Source: Macrolepiota albuminosa
Taxonomy: Eukaryota > Basidiomycota > Agaricomycetes > Agaricales > Agaricaceae
Reading direction: 5' to 3'
DNA length: 64,000 nt
NCBI GenBank assembly: GCA_027475525.1
Contig: JAMWFC010000055.1
Location: 538,212 to 602,211 of the forward strand
Below the pieces are notes generated by a model. The model did no database searches, was not told where the DNA came from, and was given only the letters and a program-made list of their open reading frames with translations. Position 1 is the stretch's first letter. Each line of letters starts with the position of its first letter. Below are positions 1 to 10,655 of this stretch, piece by piece. The position numbers and the translations under genes are program-made.

Positions 1-77
1 GCGATTTAGCGCGTGCGCTCGATGTGAAAAATGGTGTATGAACATGCGCAGCACGCCTACCGTGCCTAGAAACGCGC
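1..77 (-). pseudogene. Fragment of a host Ty3/gypsy reverse transcriptase gene (left part)
   Basis: On the minus strand this piece reads AFLGTVGVLRMF then HRAHALNR, nearly the same as the RT-RNase H connection of the intact element at about 6,340-6,440 (AFLGTVGVLRIF, HRAHALNR). The reading continues in 11,600-11,676 on the other side of the complete element at 78-11,599, so the two pieces are one gypsy gene split by that insertion. The last four bases (74-77, GCGC) are repeated at 11,600-11,603 as the target-site duplication. The element runs off the window edge. Confidence 0.85.
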
Positions 78-1021
78 TGATGACGCCCAAAGTTTGGTCA
101 GTAACAAATGTAGCTAAAGTGTTACCTAACCAAGAGTGTGCGTTGGGCGCGCTATAAGTGTGTTGAGGAGTCCCGGGCAGGTCCCAGAGAACGCGTCTGT
201 GAAAAAGGGTAAAAGTCGGTAACGGGGTCGGCAAGTGGTAAGCGCTAAGGTAAAGCGCCTAAGGAAATGCGGTAAGTGAACACGGCAAGGGTGAGCGGCA
301 AGAGCACGATAAGCTTAGCGAGGTTCTAAGCGTCGATAATGCCTGCCGTAGTTGCAAGGCGCGAGTATGTCGAGTGTTGGCGAACGTCTGTAACTACCGA
401 TGAGTTTTGACGTTGCCGACCGTAGCGTAAATGAGCTCTTGAGCGTAAGGGAGACTGAAGTAAGGGGGAAACTGTGGTCTATTCGTCTGCTGTATGTACA
501 AGTCGGTAAGTACTTTTATACTACAATGAGTTTGCCGTCGCCAGTGGCTAATGACGCCAGAGTGCGGTAAACTGGAAAATTTCAAAGGGGCTGCTCCAAC
601 GGTTTCCGATCCCTACCGTCCTTTGAGGACCCTTGGCGCCACCAGGCGGCAGATCGCGGTGCTAAACCATCAATCCATCACCCTTCTGTCTGTCAGAACA
701 CCTAAGCGACGTTGGGCGCCAAATCGAGACGGTAAGCGGTGTCAGACGCCAAGGTCAAACGCCAAGCTGTCCGTCAGTTTTGATAGATCATCAAGCTTCT
801 CGCTAAGCGCTGTCATCAGTGACTGATGCCATCTGTCAGTTGTCATTCCTGCTGCCGTCGGCGCTATCACTGATTGGATCTGCTTCTTGCCGTGCGCGGC
901 CGTCAGAAGTGGCTTAAAATAGGTAGAACGCGTGCGCTAAGTTCGGAACGAGTGCGGCAAGGTTTCCGGAGCCGGTGCCGAGCCTGCCGTTGATGCGCCT
1001 AACCTGTATAGGGTCCTATCA
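78..1021 (-). repeat. 3' LTR of the complete gypsy element (family A)
   Basis: 944 bp. On the plus strand it starts TGATGACGCCC and ends GGGTCCTATCA. It matches 10,656-11,599 at a constant offset of 10,578 bp with no difference noticed. The short ORFs inside it recur identically in the other LTR and are not genes. LTRs of this family, often decayed, recur at 14,757-15,685 and 21,482-24,472. Confidence 0.95.
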
Positions 1022-1030
1022 TCTCCCCCC
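1022..1030 (-). other. Polypurine tract of the gypsy element
   Basis: Directly inside the 3' LTR the minus strand reads GGGGGGAGA, the purine run expected for plus-strand priming next to the LTR. Confidence 0.6.
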
Positions 1031-1189
1031 AACTGAAAAATTGACTGTCCTCAGTCACCAAATAAGGCTACCGTTACCGCTTTTGTGACAGGTGGTCCGT
1101 GCGTTCTTGAGATTTTGTTTATAGTCCTGGCGCGTGAGTTTGGACTTCGTTTCTTCTCCCATCTTTTTCCTGGCGCTCAAATAAAAAAT

Positions 1190-3503
1190 ATGTCTTTCCG
1201 TATTCCAACTCCGCCCCCAGTCCCGTCTCAGGCTGCTCAAGAAGCCGCCTACGCATACATCGCTAAGGCCAACCGGTTTATTCGGCACATCGAGGGCGTT
1301 GGCGCCGAGGCGTCTCAAAATTTGGTGGTTGGCGTCATGAAGCTGCTGGAGAAGTGGTATGAGGTGAGGGTCCTTGGCGTTGGCTGGGATCGAGAGATCG
1401 AGGTGCGGGAGTGGTGCCGGGCCCGCTATGTGGATAATCGTGGCGCGGAGTGGTTAGCGCCGTTTTCTCGTTTTGTAAGTGCTTTTAGCCCTTGCCGTGT
1501 CGCTTAGCTAATTCCTCCCTAGGCGCCTCCCCCCGTCCTTACTATCGAAGATGAACTTGAGGACATCCTTTCTGGCGCGTTGCCGATGACCGTAAGCGCA
1601 TCGGCAACCGAGTAAGTAGCTTCTGACCTCTCCTTCTCTAGCTATGGACTGAACTATCTCCTCGCAGCAAGCAAGAGGTGGCAACCGAGTAAGTAGCTTC
1701 TGACCTCTCCTTCTCTAGCTATGGACTGAACTATCTCCTCGCAGCAAGCAAGAGGTACTGGAGCCCCTTGCTCGATTGCAAATCGAGCAAGAACAGGAGG
1801 AGGCTGCCGCTGCCGCTGCCGCGCACTCCTTGGCGGTGGCAAGGGCAGAGCTCGCCAAGGAGCAAAAGAAGGAGTCCGTTGCCGAGGGTTCCAGCAAGGG
1901 GTCTCGCGCCGGCAGTGTCCAGAACCCCACACTGCCGGCAGGCACACAGGGTTCACCGTCAAAGCCTGGCAAGGCTTTGAAGAAAAAGGTGAGTCTGCTG
2001 GTGTTGGCGTTTCTCCTTACCGACTGTGACTTCCGCTAGTCTCGCAAGGGGAAGGGCCCTCAATACGAAGTATGCCGTAGTGACTCTTTGCCGACTCTCT
2101 GCTGACTCTCTCCCAGCTCCCTAGCCAAACAACTTTCGACGACAAAGAGTTGAAGGGTTTGCTCTTGCCGCGCCGGGAAGACGTTGTTATGGACGAGGGT
2201 ATTGAGGGAGGAGTAGAGATTCCCGAGATGAAGAACAAGCGCACGGTTTCCCTGGCGACGCGCCAGGAGTTCAAAGATTCGCGTGGAGCGGTAAGTTGTC
2301 TTAGCTTTTTCGTATGATTTTTGTTCTCAAGCAAGGTAGTGTGACAAATGCTGGGCCGATAACGACCCCGAAAGTTGCTGGTTCCCCACTGGCGCCCAAC
2401 CCTGTTACCGTTGCGGCACCCTCAAGCGTGCTTGTACGATCGACGGCGCCAAGAGTCGTGAGCGTGGCGGCGCGCCTGATGTCTTTGTCGAGAAGACCTT
2501 CTCTCAGGCGGTTTTGGTCAAGCGGGCGAGGGAGTTTGTTGAGGGGGAACGTAGGGAGGTTGCCGCTGGGAGGGCGGCGAAGATTAGCAAGTCCTCCTTG
2601 GCGCTGCCGACGCGCCAAGGAGATGAATCGGAATCGGTCGGCAAGCGCGGCGCTGGCGAGCGCCAGGAAAAACGCAAGGCCCCCTCCCCAAGCAAGGGCA
2701 AGGGTAAGGCCAAACGTGTACGCATCGAGTCGCCCCCCTCCTCTCCAACTGCTGAGGACACGGAGATGAGGGAACTTGGAGAGGCCCTTGCCGCCAGTCG
2801 CCTCCCTCCCGTTAGTGGTGAGGCTGGCCCTAGCCGCCTACTGTCTCCCCTCGCCTTGCCTGAAAACGCGCCACTCGATGTTTCGACTACTGGCGCCCCA
2901 GGAGATGAAGGTGACGTCGAGATGGGAGAGCCCGCTGGCGCAGAGGAGATAGCAGGGGAGGAGGAGAAAAGGGAAGGGTCGCCAAGCCGCGAGGAGGAAG
3001 AGGGCGGCAATGAGGATGCTGAGGGGGAGTTGGAGGAGACTTTGCGGGACGGCCCTGGCGAGTCCCAGGAGTTACCGACGGTGGAGCCTGCCGCCCCTTG
3101 GGTAAGTGAAGGCGACTTGGCGACGCAGCTCTGGACGAGCTCGAGTGGTTCCTCGTCGTGGACCCCCCAGCCTCAGCCCAGAGTCACTGGCGACTCGTAC
3201 GAGTGGCTGGGGGAGGACTTGGCTTATCCGGTGGTGGCCCTTTACCCTCCTCAGGTTATCGAGCAGCTGGGAGCACGTGCGGCAAGTATGCGGGCGGTAT
3301 TGGGTCGCGAGCGCGAACGCGTTCGGCAACAAATCATGGCCTCGCGACTGCGGTATTCAAACTTGACCCGTAGCATGGAGACTCTTGAAGAATACCAAGC
3401 CGACTGCAACGAGGCGCTAGAGTGGCAAGCCCTCAACCATGTACAGGTTGGCGATCTCCTGCCGTTCGACGACTCCTTGCCGCTCTCCGATAACGAAAAC
3501 TGA
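1190..3503 (+). CDS. Antisense, spliced gene inside the gypsy element; six-cysteine cluster protein of unknown function
   Basis: On the strand opposite gag-pol, between the integrase end and the 3' LTR, a gene can be followed from ATG 1190 to TGA 3501-3503. Exon 1 is 1190-1474. Introns with clean GT...AG borders follow at 1475-1522 (GTAAGT...CCCTAG), about 1,591-1,641, 1,989-2,039 (GTGAGT...CGCTAG), 2,070-2,116 and 2,292-2,339 (GTAAGT...GGTAG). The exon after the last intron opens with a cysteine cluster C-x2-C-x8-C-x8-C-x2-C-x6-C (CDKCWADN ... CYRCGTLKRAC). A basic stretch (KGKGKAKRVR), a long Glu/Pro/Ser-rich region and a C-terminal helix (ERERVRQQIMASRLRY) follow. A zinc-cluster nucleic-acid-binding role is possible but unproven. 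A 77-bp duplication (1,603-1,756) repeats an intron-exon border. Confidence 0.7.
1603..1756. repeat. 77-bp exact tandem duplication (1), in the antisense gypsy gene
   Basis: Copies 1603-1679 and 1680-1756 are identical; they repeat an intron end plus the start of an exon. Confidence 0.95.
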
Positions 3504-3934
3504 CGGACCTTTGGGTAGATAGGCCGTCGTGTAAATAAATTTTTGTTTGTTCCCGCCCGAATGTTATCTTTTGTCTTGCCGCCTCGTTTTTGAGTGAAAG
3601 TATAAGTCCCCTAGTCTGAGTTAGCGCAGCCGCAGAAAGCAGAGAAAGTAAAGTAAAGAGAAGGCAAGCGGCAAGTATTCTAAGGTAGGATTTAGCAAAA
3701 GCAATAGTATGTGAGGGACTTAGACAAATTTTGAGGACAAGGGAAACGCTCAGTAAATCATCATGGCGAAAACCCTTGGCGAGAGTTGCGCAATGCGCTA
3801 AGCGTTGGCGACACGCTAGCGCTGCGACTTGACTACGTAAGGAATTGTCTGTTGGAATATAGTACAGTAAGCATCGGCAAGAAAGATAAGTAAGGTAAGT
3901 AATAGAAAGAGAAAGCTTATCAATATAGTCTTTT

Positions 3935-6900
3935 CTAATCGTTTTCTTCTTCTTCAACTAGGGTCGGCAAGTCATCATCGTCCAATAATTCTGTTTCTTC
4001 AAGTTCCCTAAGCTTGGCGGTGTCGATATCTAGCGCTTCAAACGGCAAGTCGATTTGTTCCCTAGCGAGATACGGCAATAGGCGAAATGCGGCAACCGGT
4101 CGATGCAGTACTGAACCATCTAATTCACAGAGTACGTAAGCGCCTCCACGGTTACGAGAGATAACAACCAAAGGTCCAAGATAGCGAGGGCGCATTTTCT
4201 TGTTGTATGAGGTTTCAATCTTGGAGTTGCGCATAAGCACTAGCGCTCCTCCCGGGAAGTTGTAATCTTTGATGGTAGCGCTATGCTCGGTTTCGAATCG
4301 TAGGGCTGCTTGGCGACGTGCGCTAAAGACTACCTCGTGAAGTCGCTCCAAATCTTCTTTCCTTCGTTGGAGGTCAATAGCTCGTCTGGCGATAAGGTCG
4401 GTAGTCGCTAAGATGCTGTTGGGTGCTGGCTGAAGATAAGTTGCTTCTATAATGTCGGCAGGGAGTAACGGATGGGTGCCAGTAGCCGCGTAGTAGGGAG
4501 AACAACCCATGCGCTTACGAATAGTAACTCTTTCCGACCAGAACACTGAATAGGTCGCTTCGCTCCAACGAGACTCGTCGCCATCGACTGCCTTGAAGAG
4601 TGCTTGCCGAACGTCAAAGTGGGGTCTCTCTACCAGTCCATTGGCGCGCTTGTTGTAGCCAGATACTCGAATGTGGTGAATTTTGTATTTCTTGGCGAGG
4701 TAAGTTAGCGCTTTCCATTGGCGCGCTTGTTGTAGCCAGATACTCGAATGTGGTGAATTTTGTATTTCTTGGCGAGGTAAGTTAGCGCTTTGATAATTGG
4801 CGCACCATTATCCGTGACGATTTCTCTTAGCGCTCCCCAACGGCAAATGACGTCCTCAAATAGCCACTTGGCGACCGCGTCGGTATTTTCTCTTTGGAGC
4901 ATTCGAAATTCAGGCCAGTGGATTAGCGAACAACGACCTTGAATGATGTACTTGTAGCGACCAGACTTGGGCATATGCATGGTGTCGACGTAGATTTTGC
5001 TGAAGAGTGGAGCTGGCGTTGCAACGGTTGGCGGTATGAGCACTTGGCGTGTCTGTTGGATTTGGCAGAGGTGGCAGGTCCTGATGTACCAGGCGATGTC
5101 GGCGCTAGCGTGTGGCCACCAAAATCGTTCTAGCAGAGAAGCTCGGGTAGCGTACAGACCTCTATGTCCTAGCTCGTCATGCATAGCGCGCAAGACTCGT
5201 AAGCGACCTTCTGGCTTGATGATCAGCTTGTGAGCGCCATCTCGATTTCGTCGCCAAAGTCTGTTGTCGGTAAAGAAGAAGCGGGTAGCATAGCGGATAA
5301 AGGTCGCGTATTGTTCATCGGTAAGGTCTGGGGGTCGCTTAAGGTCTTGTAGCCATTGTTCAACTATTAGCAAGCGACTGTCCTCTGCTTTTGCCTTGGC
5401 GGATCGGGGAACGGCATCGTAGGTCAGGTTTTTGCTGTCTTCTCTTAGCGACTGGGGTTCCTGTACGACTTTTACGGGAGGCAAGTCTTGTCCAAGGATG
5501 CTTGCCGTGTAGAATGTGAGGGGTGCGCTAAAGATCTCAGGGCGGTAAGGGACGATGGGATGTAAAAATATGCTGGTAGGCTGTTGCCGTCGTAGTAGGG
5601 GAATCGGTTGTTGTATGAGGTGCACGAAACCATGTAGTCGAAAAATATGCTGGTAGGCTGTTGCCGTCGTAGTAGGGGAATCGGTTGTTGTATGAGGTGC
5701 ACGAAACCATGTAGTTGGTCGATCCAGTCCTCGAAATCGCTATCAGCCTGTGGGTCCACTGCCGGGTCGCCAGGCTGCCGTGGTCGCCTAGAGAGTCCAT
5801 CTGGTCCGTGGAAAGAGCTCTTGACGTGCACCAACTCAAAGTGAAACATGAGGATAGCGACTACCCACCGGTTCATGCTAGCGGATGGCTGGATGTCGGG
5901 ATTCTGCAGCATGCCAAGTGAAACATGAGGATAGCGACTACCCACCGGTTCATGCTAGCGGATGGCTGGATGTCGGGATTCTGCAGCATGCCTTGATGTA
6001 CCTAGCGTCGACCTCAACAATAAGGTTCCGCACGCCAATCAAATACATCTTTAGCGACCGGAAGGCTTTGAAGAGTCCATAGAGCTCTAGTTTAGGCTGG
6101 CTGTAGCGAGACTCTCTGTCGTTTAGCGTAATAGACCCAAAGCGGTTGTAGCGTCGCTGTTTCCGATTGTCGCTAAGGCATTGGCACAAGAAGTAGCCAA
6201 CGGCAATGTACGAGGTATCCACCGCCAAGATAACAGGGTCGGCAGAGGTATAATCGATGGGGACTAGGGGCTTGGCGTCTTGTAGGGCTTTTACTAAGTC
6301 GCGTTGGGCAGTGACCTGGTCTGGCCCAAACTCGAAGGGCTCGTTAGCGCGGGTGAGTCGGTTAAGGGCATGTGCGCGATGGGCAAAGTTCTTAACGAAT
6401 ATTCTAAGAACGCCAACGGTGCCAAGAAAGGCGCGAACTTCAGATAAGTCGCGGCAAGGACCCCAGCGCTCCAAGAGTGCTAAGCGAGACTCGTCGGGAA
6501 CGCGACCGTCGGGAGTGCAGATGTGACCAAGTATTTTGAACCTTGGCGCGCAAAGGAGGAGTTTGTGACCGCTAAACGTACCACCGCTATACTTCATACG
6601 CTGGAGAACTCGATTGAGCAGCTGGAAAAAGTCCCATAGCGCTAAGCGAATGTTGGAGTTGTCGGGATGTGTCGCCGGTAAGTCGTTCACGAGTCGCCAG
6701 TCTTTGGGGCCTTTGACGCCAAGCGAATGTTGGAGTTGTCGGGATGTGTCGCCGGTAAGTCGTTCACGAGTCGCCAGTCTTTGGGGCCTTTGACGCCAAC
6801 GTCGTCAATGAAGCTTAAGACGTTATGCGGTATCTCGGGTTGGAGGATGAAGTGATGTCGTCGTGGAATATAGGGACTGAGTTTGTCCAGCCCATCGGTA

Positions 6901-7990
6901 AGGTGACTAGGCGCAAGGCGCCAAACGGAGTTTGAAACGTAGTGAGGTCGCGGGAAGAAGGGTGGATTAAGCGTTCATCGTAGCCAACGTAGAGATCAAG
7001 GGTGGCGCCACAAATGCGCCCGGCAAAGGACTCGGCAAAGTGGTCAGGGAAAGGCGGTACGCCAGAGTGTCGTATGGTGACTCTATTCAGCGGTTCAAGA
7101 CTGTGAACTATGCGTAGATTGCCGTTCTTTTTGAGGACGCAAAACCAACGGGAGCGGTAAGAACTATTAGAGGGCTCGTAGACGCCAGCCTGTATCTTAG
7201 TCCTAATAATCTGGCAGACCTCGGCCTCGATCCCAGGCGGTAACGGTCGGTTGTGCTCAGTCCACGGCACGTGGGGGATGGTCGGGATGACGACAGGCGG
7301 GAAGAAATCTGTACGTAGACTGCCGCGTTCGGAGTCCTCCCAAGCAAAAGCTTTGTCTTGCTTAGCGACAAGATCGGTAAGGACGTTCAACTCATCTTTG
7401 GTCAAAAATCCTGTGTCGTGCTCCTTGGCGAACTGCTGCTGGCGTTCCTCGGTAAAACGTCCTGTGGGCTGAAAGGGTGGCGGATTTGGTGACAAGGTCG
7501 GTATGTCGGCAAGAGGGTCGCCAATGATCTGGCGCTCGATTCTAAACGTCTCGGGAGAGTGCGTAGCGATTGGTTTTGTTTTAAGCGCAACTGGCTTATA
7601 TTTCTTTTTAACTTGTACCCCTTTCCTTTTGGGAGCGTTAGCTTGGTTATACACAGAGGTGGAAAGGGGAACTGTAGCCTGAGGGGCGGCAAGTCCAAGA
7701 ACGGCAGGAGACGAGGCTCCGGGAAGAGTGGTGAGATAAGTATCGGTAGACGCAATATTTTGAAATGACTCGGAAGCGGTAAGATATAAGTAGGCAAGAG
7801 AGGAGTCGGTAATATTTTGATTTTTCTGGGAAAGCTCTGCGTCGGTAGTGGGTAAAGTAGTTAAAACATCTTCGTCAAGAAAAGCAGTAGACATAACAGT
7901 TACAAGACCAGTTGAATGGTCAAATTCCAGCGTTAGCGCTACATCTCCGTGATCGTCGCCAATCACCTCCTCGATGGTCTGTGAAAACAC
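3935..7990 (-). CDS. Gypsy Pol (reverse transcriptase, RNase H, integrase), frame-broken as assembled
   Basis: Reading leftwards: the RT fingers/palm with VLKKNGNLRIVHSLEPLN and GWTNSVPIFHDD; the catalytic box FIDD at 6,801-6,812; the connection and RNase H (ILAVDTSYIAVG, SRYSQPKLELYG); the integrase zinc-binding H-H-C-C segment (HDELGHRG ... CHLCQ); the integrase core with YVDTMHM and IVTDNGAP; and a C-terminal domain (RPRYLGPLVVI) with an acidic tail. The frame is cut by 77-bp duplications at 6,644, 5,839, 5,564 and 4,637, and by a missing base near 6,838-6,842, just before FIDD. If the duplications are assembly errors, only the single-base loss separates this from one long open frame. The frame lies -1 to gag. 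Activity cannot be judged from this assembly. Confidence 0.88.
4637..4791. repeat. 77-bp exact tandem duplication (2), in gypsy integrase
   Basis: Period 77; copies start at 4637 and 4714. It breaks the integrase frame after KRANG. Confidence 0.95.
5564..5717. repeat. 77-bp tandem duplication (3), between gypsy RNase H and integrase
   Basis: Copies 5564-5640 and 5641-5717 differ by one base (C/T) next to the last position, as expected if two contig ends came from slightly different reads. Confidence 0.93.
5839..5992. repeat. 77-bp exact tandem duplication (4), in gypsy RNase H
   Basis: Copies 5839-5915 and 5916-5992 are identical. Confidence 0.95.
6644..6799. repeat. 77-bp exact tandem duplication (5), in gypsy RT
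   Basis: Period 77; copies start at 6644 and 6721, just after the FIDD box in reading direction. Confidence 0.95.
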
Positions 7991-10275
7991 CGGTGTGGAG
8001 GCTCGTTGGCGTGCTGGTCGGTAAACTCCGGGGGCTTAGCGCGGGCGCCTTTTCGTTGTCCCCTAGGGAACGTTGGCACCGTTCGTCGGATTCCGGAGTT
8101 GGGGTCGCTAATGGTGAGGGTCGTTTCCTCGTCGGTAACTGTCTTGACGACTGATCGCGCCAAGACGTCGAAAGGTCTGCCAAGTAGTAGGTCGTATGCG
8201 GGGGAGCGTAAAATGTGGATCTGAAGATAAAACGTAATGTCGCCAAGGGTGCACGGCACATTCTTGGCGAGGCCTAGGGATCGGTCTACCGTTCCGTTAG
8301 CGCTCTGCATGTTTAATATAACGGTAGGGTCGTAAATAAGGCCTAGATCGTTAGCGACTTCTGCTGCCATAGAAATGATCTGAGACCCGCTATCCACGAT
8401 TGCCTCTACCTCGTGCTTGTTGTCTACAGTTAGCGCTACCGAGCGGATAGCGTGCGATTCTTGAGCGACGGTAAGAATTGCTGGGTCCTCTCCATGGTCC
8501 ACAGACCTAAGGTAGGTCTCCACTGGGTCCACAGAGGTGGCGTTAGCGATGGGGTCGGCAAGAGTGTCTTCAGTGTCGGGAGGGTCGATGGTAACAGAGA
8601 AACCAGGAAGCGCGTCGTCGAGTTCATCAACTTCGGCAACGGCTGTCGCCAAGGGTCGTCGGGGAGTGACTGCCGTCTTGACCTGGTTGCGGACGTCGGG
8701 AGCAATACTACAAAGTTCTTCTACAGATAAGGTGACGTGGGTTTTCATAATTCGGTTGAAGACGTGATTCGATTTTTCTATATCGAAGATTGGCGCGGTA
8801 GGTCGGTAACCACCCTCAGGACGTTTCTCGGGAGCGGCAAAGTTTCGTTGTGCTGGTGCGTGATAACGGTCGGGAATCCCTGAGTAGGGATGGAGAGGCG
8901 GCAAAGGCGGTTCGGGGGCGGTAGCGGTCGATGATGGTTCTGGAGCGGTAGCAGGGGCAGCGGCAGGCGGTGCGGTAGGAGCAGGTGTCGGTAACTTGCT
9001 AGCGGGAGGCATCGACTTGTATCCTTTAAGAGGTTGTTTGGGCTGCTTAACTTCAACCCCATCAAAAACCTGGTTCTTTAGCGAATCCAACTCCTGTTGG
9101 AGCTTGGCGATACGCTCTTCCCGCGAGAAAGTAGGGTGGTCGCCAACGCTGTCGAAATGTAGGACCTCGTGAATCATCTGCTGTTGGGTCGCCTGTTCGG
9201 GGTCGGGGTTGGCGTTGCCAGATAGCGTGCCGGTAACGATTTGTCCTGGATTGCGCCTATGCCATTCATCTACCCGCTCCTGGAAGGACTTCTTGTCTGG
9301 GTAGTTGGGGATGGTGGCGCCAGTGGTAAGAACTATCTTGCCGTCGATAGCCCGTCGAATTCTACCTTGGCGAACGTAATTCTCGAGGGTAGCGCAGCGT
9401 CCTCTAGTCATGGTGTGGCCAATTTCCCCACAGAAGTGGCAAGGGCCAGGTGCGGGTACGTTAGCGGGTCGGTTAGCCGTGAGGTTGGTGGTTATCATGG
9501 TTTCAATACGTGTCATAGCGGAAGCGACAGCGGCGGTAATAGCAGCATTGAGCTCCTCCTTCTTAACGAAGTCGGCAGCGGGAGGCGGGATGGGAATGAT
9601 ACCGTTAGTTCGCTCAGGGGGTGGGCTCGTCCTAGCGCGCTGCAGTCCAACGCCAGTGTCCGTTCCCTTGAGAACCCATTTACCGGCTTCAAAGACGTCG
9701 GCAACGTTATAGGGCTCGTCTGGATGATGAGCCTGATGAACTATCTCTAGGCGACGGGCAATACGAGTCCACAGTGAAGTCGGGATGCCCTGCTGAAATA
9801 GGCGACGCTCCTCGTTAATATAGAGCTTGCCGTTCTGCAGGAGCCACCTAGCGATTTTCTGGAACTCGCGGTAATACGTAGAGAATGCGCCAAGCGACGA
9901 TGTGCCACTGTCGAAAGATTCCTGTACTAGTTTCTGTAACTCGTTTACCGTGTATCGGGTAGCCTCCTCGGCGCCAGGGTACAGCTGGATAACTGCCGTC
10001 TTCCAGTCCTCATACGAAGCGCCTTGAGCTGGAGCTGGCGGTGCGGCAGGGACAAAGGCGGCAAACTCGGTAAGACCTGTCCACGTTTCTGCCGTGTCAT
10101 ACGATACGTATCTTGCCGCGTACTCCTTCATCTGCGTGTGGTCGGTAATGTTACAATCTCTGAATAGATACTCCAACTCTTTGAAATACTGGGAGAGCTC
10201 CCGTGGCTTGGTCTCGTCCCATTTCGGTGCCGAGAAGTGGTTGCGTGGCGGCATGCGTTGGACTTGTTGTTCCAT
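7963..10275 (-). CDS. Gypsy Gag-protease polyprotein
   Basis: A 770-aa open frame with no interruption. The N-terminal part is a retrotransposon gag (motif YFKELEYLFRDC near residue 30). A single zinc-knuckle-like motif near residue 285 has the spacing C-x2-C-x4-H-x6-C; the usual retroviral form is H-x4-C. A proline/alanine-rich linker follows, then an aspartic protease domain with the catalytic triplet in IVDSGSQI near residue 620. The frame ends at 7,963 and overlaps the pol frame, which is -1 relative to it, by about 75 nt, so Pol is probably made by -1 frameshifting; I see no classical slippery heptamer. Decayed copies of this gag lie at 14,316-14,756, 20,799-21,481 and 25,577-25,720. Confidence 0.9.
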   Translation of the reverse strand: MEQQVQRMPPRNHFSAPKWDETKPRELSQYFKELEYLFRDCNITDHTQMKEYAARYVSYDTAETWTGLTEFAAFVPAAPPAPAQGASYEDWKTAVIQLYPGAEEATRYTVNELQKLVQESFDSGTSSLGAFSTYYREFQKIARWLLQNGKLYINEERRLFQQGIPTSLWTRIARRLEIVHQAHHPDEPYNVADVFEAGKWVLKGTDTGVGLQRARTSPPPERTNGIIPIPPPAADFVKKEELNAAITAAVASAMTRIETMITTNLTANRPANVPAPGPCHFCGEIGHTMTRGRCATLENYVRQGRIRRAIDGKIVLTTGATIPNYPDKKSFQERVDEWHRRNPGQIVTGTLSGNANPDPEQATQQQMIHEVLHFDSVGDHPTFSREERIAKLQQELDSLKNQVFDGVEVKQPKQPLKGYKSMPPASKLPTPAPTAPPAAAPATAPEPSSTATAPEPPLPPLHPYSGIPDRYHAPAQRNFAAPEKRPEGGYRPTAPIFDIEKSNHVFNRIMKTHVTLSVEELCSIAPDVRNQVKTAVTPRRPLATAVAEVDELDDALPGFSVTIDPPDTEDTLADPIANATSVDPVETYLRSVDHGEDPAILTVAQESHAIRSVALTVDNKHEVEAIVDSGSQIISMAAEVANDLGLIYDPTVILNMQSANGTVDRSLGLAKNVPCTLGDITFYLQIHILRSPAYDLLLGRPFDVLARSVVKTVTDEETTLTISDPNSGIRRTVPTFPRGQRKGARAKPPEFTDQHANEPPHRCFHRPSRR

Positions 10276-10635
10276 AGCGACTGTGTTGGCGAGTTCGGTT
10301 AGCGGTAGTGGGGAAGGAGTTCTGGAGATTGGCGACGGGGTAAGAGAAATGAGTTGTGAAAGAGGCGTTAGCGGAGTAATGGGAGTGACTGATTGCGGTA
10401 CGGTAAAGGGCGACGCTAAGGGGTCGTCGGCACTATAATCGAGGGAGTGCGGGAAGAGATCAGGAAAAGCGTCTACAGTGGCGTTCTGTAGTTCCTGGGC
10501 TAGAGAGAGACCCGGTAAGGCACCAGGTGGTTGTGGAGTTGATGGGTGGGAAGGAGCTATTCCTTCTGCCGACTGATCTAGCAGGCGGCGCCTACGCTGG
10601 AGACGGGTTTCTGGCGGAATTCTGCCCTAGAGATC

Positions 10636-10652
10636 CCTCGCGGTGGGCTCCA
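10636..10652 (-). other. tRNA primer binding site of the gypsy element
   Basis: Three bases inside the 5' LTR, the minus strand reads TGGAGCCCACCGCGAGG. It begins TGG, as expected for pairing with a tRNA 3' CCA end. I cannot name the tRNA. The old gypsy copy at 14,316 has the same site with two CpG-type changes (TTGAGCCCACTGCAGAGG). Confidence 0.7.
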
Positions 10653-10655
10653 ATT

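Noticed and set aside
394..826. Small ORFs on both strands in the LTR, repeated identically at 10,972-11,404
   Set aside because: They lie wholly within the two LTRs, overlap each other on opposite strands and have no domain; they are by-products of the LTR repeat.
2017..3436. Minus-strand and alternative-frame ORFs over the antisense gypsy gene
   Set aside because: They are composition shadows of the GC-rich, Glu/Pro-rich coding frame on the plus strand, with no splice-consistent structure or motifs.
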